Notes: generated by a model from the letters alone, not told the origin. DNA of 64,000 nucleotides from Reinekea sp. G2M2-21 (GCF_015687175.1 NZ_JADPQG010000005.1:310001-374000), one strand, 5' to 3'; shown: positions 8,707-17,557, numbered from the stretch's first letter. Program-made: numbers and translations.

Positions 8707-8961
8707 TAGGGCACCTCTGAATAATTGCTATCTACTTCAGCGGGTGAAGAAATGCGCAAAATTCGAGGCAAGTTCTGCAGGCAATATTCATTATCTTGGC
8801 AAAGGACTTAACAACGAAATTTGCCATTTCAGACCCGCCCTCCGGGTCCTTCAGATCGATGACTGAGCAATGTTGTGTGTTTTGCAAAAAACTCGCTATT
8901 CCTTGCAAAACACGTCTCGCTCATCCTTCGATCTGGAACTGAATGAATCAGCGTTGCCCTA
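8707..8961 (+). mobile_element. MITE-like element, family 1, copy 1
   Basis: A 255-bp non-coding element with TA at both outer edges and terminal inverted repeats: left CTAGGGCACCTCTGA, right end (reverse complement) CTAGGGCAACGCTGA. The interior is nearly identical to the copies at 14757 and 21663 and shares its left half with 48518. No transposase is encoded. TA-flanked short inverted repeats suggest mobilisation by an IS630/Tc1-like enzyme, by analogy with known MITEs. The following 8962-9221 contains nothing I can name. Confidence 0.75.
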
Positions 8962-9221
8962 GCATACCAGGCTTATTTTTAAGAGGCTCCCAACCGAAAA
9001 TTGCGGTTGTTTTGCTGCTTGCATCTACCTTCCGTTAAACCGTATAAGCAGGAAAATAAACAAAGGTTCCTATTCGGTTAAGAAATGCGAACGTTGTTAA
9101 CAACGATATGGTTCGCGAGCAAATATCCCGACATAAAACTGACACCGGAATCTGATCACCGTCAATTCAGTCAGAAGTCAGTCGCTGATAATGGCGGTGT
9201 TCCGTAACCGGTAGTCGTCTT

Positions 9222-9827
9222 ATGTCATTGAAATCGAAATATCAAATAAAAAACCAGAAAGGTTATACAGCCCATTACCGGATATTGCATTGGACCATGG
9301 CGATAGGCTGCATCCTGTTGCTAATGGCGGGGCAGCAGTTTAATTTTCAGTTGACCGACAGCTACCGGATATCCGGGCTAGGATATCATTCCAGTATCGG
9401 GTCAGTGGTTTTATTGGCCGCAATTTTTTTACTGGTGAAACGTTTTATTCGCCAGGATCCGCGTCCATCCGTGGCATTGTCGTCAGTAAAGAAATGGATG
9501 GCGACCGGGGTTCAATTAACGCTTTATTCACTGGCGGTATTTATCCCGGTCACGGGTTTAATCACCGCGTACTATTCCGATATGCCAACGTTGGTATTTG
9601 GTGTTTTCGATATTTCTCAGTTCGCGGCAGATAGTGTCCTTTACGATCGAATCCGTCGTCTCCATGAACTGGCGACACTGCTCGCTATTGTGCTCGTGGC
9701 ATCGCACGGCTTGGCCGCGCTCTACCATCATTTAGTTAAGAAAGACCACGTACTCACTTCGATGATCGATCTTGAGACCTTTAAGTCTAAAGCGCGAGTC
9801 GTGCGCAAACTGGTGTTAAAAAGCTAA
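9222..9827 (+). CDS. Cytochrome b561-family membrane protein
   Basis: A 201-residue, four-helix inner-membrane di-heme cytochrome b of the bacterial b561 type, which usually passes electrons between quinones and periplasmic redox partners. The first helix holds the ligand His in YRILHWTMAIGCILLLM; further His residues lie in GLGYHSSIGSVVLLA, in RIRRLHELATLLAIVLV, and in ASHGLAALYHHLV. No clear Shine-Dalgarno is visible, but 9222 is the only sensible start. It faces a c-type cytochrome gene on the other strand, so the two may share an electron path. Confidence 0.88.
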   Translation: MSLKSKYQIKNQKGYTAHYRILHWTMAIGCILLLMAGQQFNFQLTDSYRISGLGYHSSIGSVVLLAAIFLLVKRFIRQDPRPSVALSSVKKWMATGVQLTLYSLAVFIPVTGLITAYYSDMPTLVFGVFDISQFAADSVLYDRIRRLHELATLLAIVLVASHGLAALYHHLVKKDHVLTSMIDLETFKSKARVVRKLVLKS

Positions 9828-9859
9828 CAGGTCGTTCAGCTATGACATGCCGAATAGGT

Positions 9860-10264
9860 TTAGTCGTCTTTTCGGCTTTGTGCGTCCAGTTGCTTGGGGG
9901 TCCACCACTGTTTTACATGGTTAAGAATGTCAGCAACCTGCTCGCGACTTAATATCCCGTTAAACGCTGGCATTGTCAGCGCATCGGATTGATTGTACGG
10001 ATCCCGATGCCCATTTAAGGTCATTCCAATCAGCTCCTCCGTCGAGTGTCGCCAGGTATGTCCTTTGTCATTGTGCGGTGGCGCTGTCATATCGCCGGTT
10101 TCGTTTAACCCCGGCCAGCGAGTATCGCCTTCCCCATTTACGCCATGACATGCCGCACAGTAGGTTTGGTATAGATCGGCGCCTGCTGTCTCTTCGGCAC
10201 TCGCCACGACATTGGAGCCTGTAAGCGACACTAAAAGAAACAATTTGAATGGCAATTGCGTCAT
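9860..10264 (-). CDS. Periplasmic mono-heme c-type cytochrome
   Basis: A 134-residue exported protein: signal peptide MTQLPFKLFLLVSLTGSNVVASA, one heme-attachment motif CAACH near residue 36, and a distal Met candidate in ALTMPAFNGILS, as in class I cytochromes c. The ATG overlaps the stop of the upstream BNR-type gene by one base, so the two are translationally coupled; AAGG stands about nine bases upstream. The pair of secreted beta-propeller-like protein and cytochrome c, next to cytochrome b561 and the copper genes, suggests a periplasmic redox role. Confidence 0.88.
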   Translation of the reverse strand: MTQLPFKLFLLVSLTGSNVVASAEETAGADLYQTYCAACHGVNGEGDTRWPGLNETGDMTAPPHNDKGHTWRHSTEELIGMTLNGHRDPYNQSDALTMPAFNGILSREQVADILNHVKQWWTPKQLDAQSRKDD

Positions 10265-11070
10265 CAGTAAACCTTCTTCCAGTTATTGCTCTGTCGATCC
10301 AACTGCCAAACGTTACCTGATTGCGTGCCGAGATACAGAATGTCGTTTCCTGCGGTGACTAACGCGCTGGTGTCAGATACGGGTAAATCGGTGAGCTTCT
10401 GCCAGGTACGAGCCCCGTCTTTGGTTTCCATGAGTCCCTGATCCGTTGCAGCATAATACCAGGACGGGTTTTCAGGCTGGTAAGTTAGTGCTGTTACTGC
10501 GTAATCAAACTTGGGAACATCTCGCCAAAAACAGAAACAGTCGGCGGTGAACGCAACACCGGATGTTGTTGCCGCGAATATCCAGCCGGTTTCCATACTG
10601 TCTGGCATATTGCTGTGCAAATAGTCGGTGATCTTACCACCGGGACCGATGTCCATATTTACCCAGCTTGTATCTTCAGGTGTGTATTTGTAAATGGTGT
10701 CTTGGGTCGCTGCGTACAGGACATTCTGCAGCTCAACATTGGTGAACACAAAATCAATGCTGGTGGATTCTAAACCCTCGTTAAATGATTGCCAGCTCTT
10801 AAGTGTACGATCTGCAGTAAAAGTGCCATCGGCCGTGGCAACCAAGAAACGAGTGTTGTTAGCGTAAAGCGAACCATCGTTCATTGACGAGTTCGGTCCA
10901 GAGATGTGCGTTACCTGATCCCCGGTTTTTACGATGATGTCACTCGCCGTCAATGCGATCAGGGTATCGTCATTGGCGGACCAGTCTAGTGACAGGATGC
11001 TGTCCGCCAGACTCAGTGTAGGTAGAAGTAGGCAGAGGGTCGTTAATGTCGTTTTCACTTTAATACTCAT
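10264..11070 (-). CDS. Exported BNR/sialidase-like beta-propeller protein
   Basis: About 268 residues. The signal peptide MSIKVKTTLTTLCLLLPTLS begins at ATG 11070; an upstream in-frame TTG at 11100 would put charged residues before it and is less likely. The mature part has repeated propeller strands with Asp/Ser-box-like turns, for example WYYAATDQGLMETKDGARTW and ILYLGTQSGNVWQLDRQSNN, as in BNR or Ycf48-like proteins. It resembles the F510_1955-type 'glycosylhydrolase' annotated near some copper loci, but I see no catalytic motif. It is coupled to the cytochrome c gene downstream. Confidence 0.75.
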   Translation of the reverse strand: MSIKVKTTLTTLCLLLPTLSLADSILSLDWSANDDTLIALTASDIIVKTGDQVTHISGPNSSMNDGSLYANNTRFLVATADGTFTADRTLKSWQSFNEGLESTSIDFVFTNVELQNVLYAATQDTIYKYTPEDTSWVNMDIGPGGKITDYLHSNMPDSMETGWIFAATTSGVAFTADCFCFWRDVPKFDYAVTALTYQPENPSWYYAATDQGLMETKDGARTWQKLTDLPVSDTSALVTAGNDILYLGTQSGNVWQLDRQSNNWKKVY

Positions 11071-11252
11071 AGCGGGTGGCGGTGCGCGTATTTTACGCAA
11101 AAATACCTGTTAATTGCCTGTGCATTTACACTTCAATGCATTGCTCCTGCGACCAAATTCGTCATCATTCGTGGTTCAATTGTGTAACCAAAGGCGTCGC
11201 TTATCATGGCGTTGAGCGTGACCGTCATCGATGAATCACAAGGCACCTTTTT

Positions 11253-11591
11253 ATGAATCGTGACGCTTTCACCGTAACCCGGCACGTGCGACTGAAACAA
11301 GGCTTGAGCCCAGAACAAGTCGTTCAGCTTTCTGAATTTCTACACAGTTTGCCGATTGATTGCTTTCGCAAAAGCCACGCTTCTCTTCGAGTGAAGTATT
11401 GTGCTGCGGAGTTGCATTGGTCTCAAATCGAAGTTGGGTTAAAGCGCCTTAACTTACTGTCCGAATCGTCACTCCTGAATCAAATCCGCGCACGCTGGTA
11501 TCGTTTTGTCGACGAAAATGCTCGAATCAACGCTCGTTCCAAAACAGATCATTGCTGCAATAAAGCACCTGCGGTACCCAGTAAACGGTGA
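11253..11591 (+). CDS. Small conserved-looking protein, possibly HMA-fold
   Basis: A 112-residue soluble protein that I do not recognise firmly. The pattern TVTRHVRLKQGLSPEQVVQL, then SLRVKYCAAELHWSQIEVGL looks like the beta-alpha-beta-beta-alpha order of heavy-metal-associated domains, but it lacks the CxxC metal motif. Its stop codon is immediately followed by the end of the convergent sensor-kinase gene (no gap). The copper-gene setting supports a metal-related role; this is inference. Coding status is supported by length, a clean start and the tight fit between neighbours. Confidence 0.55.
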   Translation: MNRDAFTVTRHVRLKQGLSPEQVVQLSEFLHSLPIDCFRKSHASLRVKYCAAELHWSQIEVGLKRLNLLSESSLLNQIRARWYRFVDENARINARSKTDHCCNKAPAVPSKR

Positions 11592-12974
11592 TCAAGTGGC
11601 AGTAATTCGTTCGACCGGAAATAAAATTGTGGCTACCAGACCTTGATCATTGTGTAATGTAATCTTGCCTCCGTGAAGCTTAACAATAGCTTCTACTAAG
11701 CTGAGTCCAAGACCAAAGCCCGAGGCATCACGAGCATTGTCCTCACGGTGGAAGCGCTCAAAAACTTTCTTTAACGACTTTTCGGGTATGCCGTTACCGC
11801 TGTCATGAATAACCAGAGTTAAGCCGACCTCTTTATCGAATGTGGAATGCAAACGGACAGTTCCTCCGCTTGGGGTAAATTTCAAGGCATTGTCGAGCAA
11901 ATTGGCCAGAGCCTGAATGATCAAGTGTCTATCCGCGAACAGTGTTGCGTTTGTCGAGTGACATTGAAAGCGGATGTGTTTGTCTTCGAAAACGGGCAGG
12001 TACATTTCCTTAATATCTTGCAATAGTGCCCGCATATCGACCTGTTCAAAGGTTTTTTTGTTACGATTCTCAATATGGCCAATACCGAGCAGGCTTTTGA
12101 TCATGTCGAGCAGTCTGTCTACTTCCTGAATACCACTATCAATCGCCTGTGAAGGCGTTTCAGCATAGGCAGACTCCAATTGGGCGCGCAACCTGGCCAA
12201 TGGTGATTTCAGATCGTGTGCTATGTTGTCCGATACTTGACGTACTTTGGTCAACAGTTGGTTAATCTCATCAAGCATACGATTAATATTAAATGCCATT
12301 TGATCATAATCATCGTATCGACCTTCGCTGTTTGCGTAAGGGATACGGTGCGAAAAACTACCGGCGATAATGGTTTGACATGAATGGTTAATCTGATGAA
12401 TTCGGCGCAAACTGTGTTGCGTTAACACGATTGCCGCGATCAGTGCTATGAGTAATGTGATACTCAGTCCAAACGCCAAACTCTGCCACAGGCTGGTTTG
12501 CAGATCCGCCAGATATTCGATGTTTTGCGACAGGGTAATGATTTGACCATTAGGTAAAGTAACCTGCCTCGAAAACTGAAGATTTCCGCTGTCGCCTGTG
12601 AGGGTCTGGCCTTCGTTCATGAAATGGCTAGGTGGCGTTGCGATACCCATGGTCGAATGCATAGCAAGCATTTCAGGCGTATTGTGCATCGCCATCATTG
12701 TGCTGGAATGTGCTGTTGCGTTGGTATTGGCCATTAAATTGAATGCAGCGACTAATTCGTCTGCGTCAATATTTGGATTTTCGGCGGCGCGGGCTAGCAG
12801 TGAGTTCGTTTGATGATCCAGTTCACGATCAATATTGTGCCAGATAGTGTTTTCAAGCTTAAAGTACACCGCCAGCAACACGACTGCCGTGGCAAGCCAT
12901 ATTGTGAACCCTGTTAGCAGTGCAAATCGGAAACTGGAACTCTTAAGCAGTTGAAATCTGAGCTTCAAAGACAT
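11592..12974 (-). CDS. CusS/CopS-like copper-sensing histidine kinase
   Basis: A 460-residue inner-membrane kinase. TM1 is near residues 18-40 and TM2 near 168-188, followed by HAMP (RRIHQINHSCQTI...MLDEINQLL), a HisKA domain with phospho-acceptor His in VSDNIAHDLKSPLARLRAQ, and an ATPase domain with N box (ALANLLDNALKF), G1 (IHDSGNGIPE) and G2 (GFGLGLSLVE). The periplasmic loop has a Met/His cluster (HSSTMMAMHNTPEMLAMHST), the kind of soft-metal ligand set seen in copper and silver sensors. The gene starts 32 bp inside the response-regulator gene, so the two are translationally coupled. Confidence 0.92.
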   Translation of the reverse strand: MSLKLRFQLLKSSSFRFALLTGFTIWLATAVVLLAVYFKLENTIWHNIDRELDHQTNSLLARAAENPNIDADELVAAFNLMANTNATAHSSTMMAMHNTPEMLAMHSTMGIATPPSHFMNEGQTLTGDSGNLQFSRQVTLPNGQIITLSQNIEYLADLQTSLWQSLAFGLSITLLIALIAAIVLTQHSLRRIHQINHSCQTIIAGSFSHRIPYANSEGRYDDYDQMAFNINRMLDEINQLLTKVRQVSDNIAHDLKSPLARLRAQLESAYAETPSQAIDSGIQEVDRLLDMIKSLLGIGHIENRNKKTFEQVDMRALLQDIKEMYLPVFEDKHIRFQCHSTNATLFADRHLIIQALANLLDNALKFTPSGGTVRLHSTFDKEVGLTLVIHDSGNGIPEKSLKKVFERFHREDNARDASGFGLGLSLVEAIVKLHGGKITLHNDQGLVATILFPVERITAT

Positions 12975-13632
12975 AGCCCGCCCCTCTGATGGTTTTGATT
13001 AAACTGACTGAACGCCCTTTATCCAGTTTTTGCCGAAGCCGGCTAATGTGTACATCCACGATATTTGTTTGAGGATCAAAATGATAATCCCAAACGCTTT
13101 CCAGGAGCATGGTGCGAGAGACGAGTTGCCCTTCATGACGCATTAAATACTCCAACAACCGAAACTCGCGGGGTTGAAAACTAATCTCCTCTCCATCTAC
13201 CCAGACTTTTTGTTTACTAAGATCAATCTTGACTTGCGCGCATTCCAGGATTGTTGACGCATTCTGCGAAAACTTTGGACGTCTCAACAGCGCCTGAGTT
13301 CGGGCCAGCAGTTCTTTAAAAGAGAAGGGTTTGGTCAGGTAATCATCGGCTCCAGCTGTGAGACCTTCCACTCGCTGGTCGACTTCCGACAAGGCACTGA
13401 GAACTAACACTGGCGTGACATTATTCGACGCGCGTAAGGTGCGCAAAATTGTTAAACCGTCAACATTGGGCAACATCCGGTCAAGAATGAGCAGGTCGTA
13501 GTTTTCTGTCGCGCTGATCATCAACGCTTCTTTGCCATCTTGTACCTGATCCACGGTATAGCCGGCTTCCTGCATTCCCTTACAGATGAACGCTGCCAGT
13601 GTAGGGTCATCTTCAACGACAAGTATTTTCAC
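12943..13632 (-). CDS. OmpR/PhoB-family response regulator (CusR/CopR-like)
   Basis: A 229-residue DNA-binding response regulator. Receiver domain: acidic pocket VVEDD (residues 5-9), phospho-acceptor D51 in LLILDRMLP, and the TKPF lysine. C-terminal winged helix: EFRLLEYLMRHEGQLVSRTM, then NIVDVHISRLRQKLD. The start is GTG at 13632, preceded by GGAG. It is divergent from the Met/His-rich gene at 13777 and probably activates it and the copper genes further on. It is coupled to the sensor-kinase gene by a 32-bp overlap. Confidence 0.93.
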   Translation of the reverse strand: MKILVVEDDPTLAAFICKGMQEAGYTVDQVQDGKEALMISATENYDLLILDRMLPNVDGLTILRTLRASNNVTPVLVLSALSEVDQRVEGLTAGADDYLTKPFSFKELLARTQALLRRPKFSQNASTILECAQVKIDLSKQKVWVDGEEISFQPREFRLLEYLMRHEGQLVSRTMLLESVWDYHFDPQTNIVDVHISRLRQKLDKGRSVSLIKTIRGAGYVFEAQISTA

Positions 13633-13776
13633 AGGAACTCCAATGTATGACGCAGGCTTTGAGTATAAACAATTACGCTCTGCTTGAAGATGAACAATCG
13701 TTAATGTTCCAGCAAAGATCTGTCAATCTAGCTGGGGATACACTACCAGCATGGAAACCAATAAGAGGACTTAGCT

Positions 13777-14283
13777 ATGAAACCTATTATTATGCTGACT
13801 TGGGGTGTGTTAATTGCATCCGCTGCGATTGGATCGTTCACCATGGCACATAACCTGACAACGTCAGGTTTGGACGGCCATTATCCTATGCACCAGACGA
13901 TGCATAGTGGCATGTTTGAATCGAGCATGATGCACAGTGGTCAGTCAGGTCACGGTATGATGTTTGGTAGTAGCGCGATGCACGGAGTGGATTTCAATCA
14001 CCCAATGTTTGATCTGAATCAACAGACATTGACATTGAATCTGAATAACGAACAGGTAGCGATTTTATCGCAATTGGAAGCCTCTCATGTTGTTATGCAG
14101 GGCATCATGCAGTCTCAGTTGCAGAGCGAAGATGAGCAAGTCTCGCATCAGCAGATGATGTCGTTGATGACTCAAAACTTTCAATTGATGTCAGACCATC
14201 ACGATTTATATCAACAATTTACCGACAGCTTGAGTGAAGAGCAATTAGCCAGCTTTGAAACACTGAACGGTCCCTGTCATTAA
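13777..14283 (+). CDS. Met/His-rich periplasmic metal-binding protein, Spy/CnrR-like
   Basis: A 168-residue protein with an N-terminal signal/anchor (PIIMLTWGVLIASAAIG). A Met/His-rich stretch follows at about residues 25-75, with repeated MHSG and HGMM motifs, then a helical tail with TLTLNLNNEQVAILSQLEAS and DSLSEEQLASFETL. The latter resembles the LTxxQ-type helices of Spy/CpxP or CnrR-like sensors. A copper-buffering or copper-chaperone role in the periplasm is inferred from composition and from its position opposite the copper-type two-component genes. AGAGGA precedes the ATG, and the SHOCT gene follows 15 bp later. Confidence 0.75.
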   Translation: MKPIIMLTWGVLIASAAIGSFTMAHNLTTSGLDGHYPMHQTMHSGMFESSMMHSGQSGHGMMFGSSAMHGVDFNHPMFDLNQQTLTLNLNNEQVAILSQLEASHVVMQGIMQSQLQSEDEQVSHQQMMSLMTQNFQLMSDHHDLYQQFTDSLSEEQLASFETLNGPCH

Positions 14284-14298
14284 TACGAGAGGTGTGCG

Positions 14299-14598
14299 AT
14301 GAAAAGACTATGGCTGTTTCTGTCTCTGTTGATCGGTTCTTTTACTTTCGCGGACTGGGGATCGATGAGCCACGGGGTGTACGCCATGCATTCTGGTTTT
14401 GGGGTGGGTATGTTCTTCGTAATGGGGTTGTTTTGGCTGACACTGACTGCAATCACTGTCTGGGCAATAAATGGGTTTCGGCGGGTCAAGCCGCCCTCCG
14501 TGATCTCAGACGACGCAGTTCAGATTGTTCGGCAGCGATACGCTAAAGGGGAGATCAGCGAAGCGGAAATGACACAAATGTTGAAAACCTTAGAATAG
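14299..14598 (+). CDS. SHOCT-domain small membrane protein
   Basis: A 99-residue protein: hydrophobic N terminus (LWLFLSLLIGSFTFA), a second membrane helix (FGVGMFFVMGLFWLTLTAIT), then a short cytoplasmic C terminus matching SHOCT (VRQRYAKGEISEAEMTQMLKTL). SHOCT tails often mediate oligomerisation. Such genes are frequent in copper-resistance operons. It is preceded by GAGAGGTG and lies 15 bp after the Met/His-rich gene, so the two should be co-transcribed up to the terminator at 14664. Confidence 0.82.
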   Translation: MKRLWLFLSLLIGSFTFADWGSMSHGVYAMHSGFGVGMFFVMGLFWLTLTAITVWAINGFRRVKPPSVISDDAVQIVRQRYAKGEISEAEMTQMLKTLE

Positions 14599-14663
14599 AA
14601 GCGTGACCAATTCGGTGTTGGTCTTCACTGTTGAACGTCGACGACGATCAATGCGAGTCATGG

Positions 14664-14697
14664 GGCAGTTCCTGGAACTGCCTTATTTTCATTTTTT
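14664..14697 (+). terminator. Intrinsic terminator after the SHOCT gene
   Basis: Perfect 8-bp stem GGCAGTTC (14664-14671) with GAACTGCC (14675-14682), loop CTG, then TTATTTTCATTTTTT. A weaker hairpin GACCAA/TTGGTC lies upstream at 14605-14623. Confidence 0.88.
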
Positions 14698-14756
14698 AAC
14701 TACGGCTATGGTTGAGTCGAATGCTGAAGCGTTGGTGTGGTTGATCTTTACCAATT

Positions 14757-15024
14757 TAAGGCAACTCTGAATAATTGCTATCTACCTCAGCGGGTGAAGA
14801 AATGCGCAAAGTTCTAGGCAAGTTCTGCAGGCAATATTCATTATCTTGGCAAAGGACTTAACAACGAAATTTGCCATTTCAGCCCCGCCCTCCGGGTCTT
14901 TCAGATCGACGACTGAGCATTGTTGTGTGTTTTGAAAAGGACTCGCCATTCCCTGCAACACACGCCTCGCTCATTCTTCGATCTGGAAGGACTGAGGTGA
15001 TTTGAATTAATCAGAGTTGCCTTA
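14757..15024 (+). mobile_element. MITE-like element, family 1, copy 2
   Basis: A 268-bp element with TA at both ends and the best-preserved terminal inverted repeats: left TAAGGCAACTCTGAATAATT; the right end read in reverse is TAAGGCAACTCTGATTAATT (one mismatch in 20). Same orientation and nearly the same interior as copies 1 and 3. It sits in the promoter region of the gene at 15105. Confidence 0.8.
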
Positions 15025-15104
15025 ACACTTAAAACGGCCAAAATAGTTTTTACCCGAAAGGAGGCATACGCTACCATTTGTATGAAACACGACTGGTTAC
15101 AAAC

Positions 15105-15443
15105 ATGCGATCCATCATCCACATCTTATTGATTTTGGTCATTGGGGTATCGGCGCCTGCGCTGGTAGTGCCCATTGTGGGTCATGATTGTAATGACGAT
15201 TCTATGTCTATGAGCCAAGAGCACACAAGTGCTTCGGCAGAACACAACACCCTTAGGTGCAGCACAAACACGGATTGCCCGTCTTCTGTATTTCACTGTG
15301 CCAGTGGGGCGTTTCTGGCAGTGATATTCTCGACAGAGGTGTTGCCCGTTCACACCGTTATGCAGCAACGTTACCCAAGCATTCATCCTTCTTTAAACTC
15401 CGGTTATATGGTCTTGAACACGCCACCTCCGATTGCCGTCTGA
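15105..15443 (+). CDS. Small exported Cys/His-containing protein of the copper cluster
   Basis: About 112 residues: signal peptide MRSIIHILLILVIGVSAPAL, then a polar stretch with HDCNDDSMSMSQEH, CSTNTDCPSS and FHCASGAFLAVIF, a possible second hydrophobic segment. It resembles the poorly characterised DUF2946-like proteins found at the head of copper operons, but I cannot confirm the family. I favour ATG 15105 for the signal peptide; GGAGG at 15060-15064 is placed for a start nearer 15078 (TTG, in frame), which remains possible. MITE copy 2 ends 80 bp upstream, so part of its promoter region may come from the element. Confidence 0.55.
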   Translation: MRSIIHILLILVIGVSAPALVVPIVGHDCNDDSMSMSQEHTSASAEHNTLRCSTNTDCPSSVFHCASGAFLAVIFSTEVLPVHTVMQQRYPSIHPSLNSGYMVLNTPPPIAV

Positions 15444-15496
15444 TTATTCTTCTGCGCCATTTGGTGTATTGCTTTGAATGATTGGAGGATTAAACG

Positions 15497-17557
15497 GTGT
15501 TTCGCAGATTCCTGTTCATTGGGTATTTCATGCTCCTGCAGATTGGATACGCAGCGGTAGGTCCCTGGCAGTCAGATGGACCGGTCACGGCGCGCCTGAT
15601 AAGTACGGTACAGTCTATCGACAGTTTAGACCGTATTCCTCTCGCGTTGGAGTTGAAGCTTGAGAAAGGTTGGAAAACCTACTGGCGAGTACCAGGCGCA
15701 GCTGGTGCTGCACCAAAACTAATTCCGTCAGACGACTGGCTGGCTGATGATGTGACCTGGCAACTTCCCGCACCGGATACCTACACCTTGTTAGGGTTTC
15801 AGTCCTACGGCTACGATAGTTATGTTGTACTGCCTTTTACCGTGGAAAAAATCAAACCCAACAAAAACGACACGCTGTCAGCCCGTGTGTCCGTATACGC
15901 ATGCGATAATATCTGTTTGCCATTGTCGATGGACCTTTATCTGGAATTCAAAGGTGCCGCTGATGATATTATCGACTGGTCGGTTACACCTTTAATCAAT
16001 GAGTATTTAAGTCAGGTTCCGCGACAGACAGAACTTCCAAACGCCGTGGCGTCACGCGACGACCAGGGTCTCTACCTTGAGTTCAGCATGTTGCAGCCCG
16101 GTGTTAACCCCCAACTCTTTGTCGAAAATCTGTATGTATACGAATGGTCCGCGCCGATCATCAAGCAAGAAGGTGGGATTGTTCGAGCTTGGTGGAATCG
16201 GCCTGCGGACAAACCGATGCCCGATGAAACCGACATGTTGGTTTTTACCTACAAAGACTCTTTGCAAGCATTCAGTTCTCAAACCCAGATTCTGTCGAGC
16301 GCGCGCCCGGTGTCACAGGTAACGACAACGACATCGGAAACAGAGACGTTGTGGATCATCGTGTTGTTTGCCTTTATTGGTGGTTTCATTCTCAATGCCA
16401 TGCCCTGTGTGTTGCCGGTATTGTCCGTAAAGCTCATGAGCTGGATACATTGGCAAGGCGACCGACCGGAACAGGTTCGAGCACATGCGTTTGTGACAGG
16501 TATGGGGATTTTGACATTCTTTTGGATTATCGCGCTGGTCCTGATTGGCCTGCAGATGACCGGAGCCTATGTCGGTTGGGGTATTCAGTTTCAGAGCCCG
16601 TGGTTCTTGTTGGTCCTGTTGTTAATCATGCTGATATTTCTAGCCAACCTTCTAGGGTATTTCGAGATTCAGTTGCCTCAAATCTGGCAGGGTAAGCTTT
16701 TCAAAATCGGTCATGACCGTCATGGTTACGTCAAAAGCTTTTTGCAGGGGGGGACGGCAACATTGATGGCGACGCCCTGTTCAGCCCCTTTCCTGGGGAC
16801 CGCCATTGCATTTGCGTTTACACAGAGCCCGGGGACCCTGTTGTTAGTGTTCACTGCAATGGGGCTGGGATTGGCCAGCCCGTATCTTGTGCTTTTTACT
16901 TTCCCGCAAGCTATTCGTGCGTTACCAAAACCGGGTCGTTGGATGAATACCGTGAAAAAAGTGTTGGCGGCAGCACTGGCCGTTACGATGATATGGTTAC
17001 TGTTGTTGATCGGCCAGCATATTCAAATCGTCGGTGTTGTGATTGCGTCTTCGCTTTTACTCGGCTGGCTTGCTTTGCTTCAGTTTGCGGGTAAACAGCG
17101 ACAATCATGGGGTATCTCATTTCTGGTCACAGCCGTGTTACTTGGCATGGTGGTATTCGGGACCAGCCGCCCTTCATTGAGATCTACGCCCGGTGATCTG
17201 TGGCAGGTTTACGACCAGGCCCGTGTGGTTGAACATCTCGACATGAAGCGCACGGTTTTAATCGACGTCACCGCACAATGGTGCTTAACCTGTAAATACA
17301 ACGAACTGTCTGTATTGGAAACCGATGAGATGTTTGAATTTTATCAACGCCATAACGTCGTGTTAATGCAAGCGGACTGGACCAAGCCAGATTCGAAAAT
17401 TGAAGCCCTGTTGGCAACCTATCAGCGCTCTGCCATACCGTTTAATTTAGTTCTGGGAGCGAATGCCAGCAATGGCATTCTGCTGCCCGAGTTACTGACC
17501 AAAGGCGAGTTAAAGCAGGCTATTCTGGATACACAAAATAGTCAGGCATCGAAGTAA
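15497..17557 (+). CDS. ScsB/DsbD-like transmembrane thiol-disulfide reductase
   Basis: A 686-residue protein in three parts. (1) A signal peptide and a periplasmic N-terminal domain with a CDNIC motif (in VYACDNICLPLSMDLY). (2) A membrane domain of about eight helices with the two redox cysteines in AMPCVLPVLSVKLM and in MATPCSAPFLG. (3) A C-terminal thioredoxin domain with WCLTCK. It moves reducing power from the cytoplasm to periplasmic thiols. The enlarged N-terminal domain is typical of ScsB of copper-tolerance loci rather than DsbD. The start is GTG at 15497 with GGAGGA seven bases upstream. The multicopper-oxidase gene follows after 93 bp. Confidence 0.9.
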   Translation: MFRRFLFIGYFMLLQIGYAAVGPWQSDGPVTARLISTVQSIDSLDRIPLALELKLEKGWKTYWRVPGAAGAAPKLIPSDDWLADDVTWQLPAPDTYTLLGFQSYGYDSYVVLPFTVEKIKPNKNDTLSARVSVYACDNICLPLSMDLYLEFKGAADDIIDWSVTPLINEYLSQVPRQTELPNAVASRDDQGLYLEFSMLQPGVNPQLFVENLYVYEWSAPIIKQEGGIVRAWWNRPADKPMPDETDMLVFTYKDSLQAFSSQTQILSSARPVSQVTTTTSETETLWIIVLFAFIGGFILNAMPCVLPVLSVKLMSWIHWQGDRPEQVRAHAFVTGMGILTFFWIIALVLIGLQMTGAYVGWGIQFQSPWFLLVLLLIMLIFLANLLGYFEIQLPQIWQGKLFKIGHDRHGYVKSFLQGGTATLMATPCSAPFLGTAIAFAFTQSPGTLLLVFTAMGLGLASPYLVLFTFPQAIRALPKPGRWMNTVKKVLAAALAVTMIWLLLLIGQHIQIVGVVIASSLLLGWLALLQFAGKQRQSWGISFLVTAVLLGMVVFGTSRPSLRSTPGDLWQVYDQARVVEHLDMKRTVLIDVTAQWCLTCKYNELSVLETDEMFEFYQRHNVVLMQADWTKPDSKIEALLATYQRSAIPFNLVLGANASNGILLPELLTKGELKQAILDTQNSQASK

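Noticed and set aside
8770-8830. Short peptide frame MRKIRGKFCRQYSLSWQ in the family 1 elements
   Set aside because: Present in several copies only because the DNA is repeated; no ribosome site, and substitutions between copies are not silent-biased as far as can be judged.
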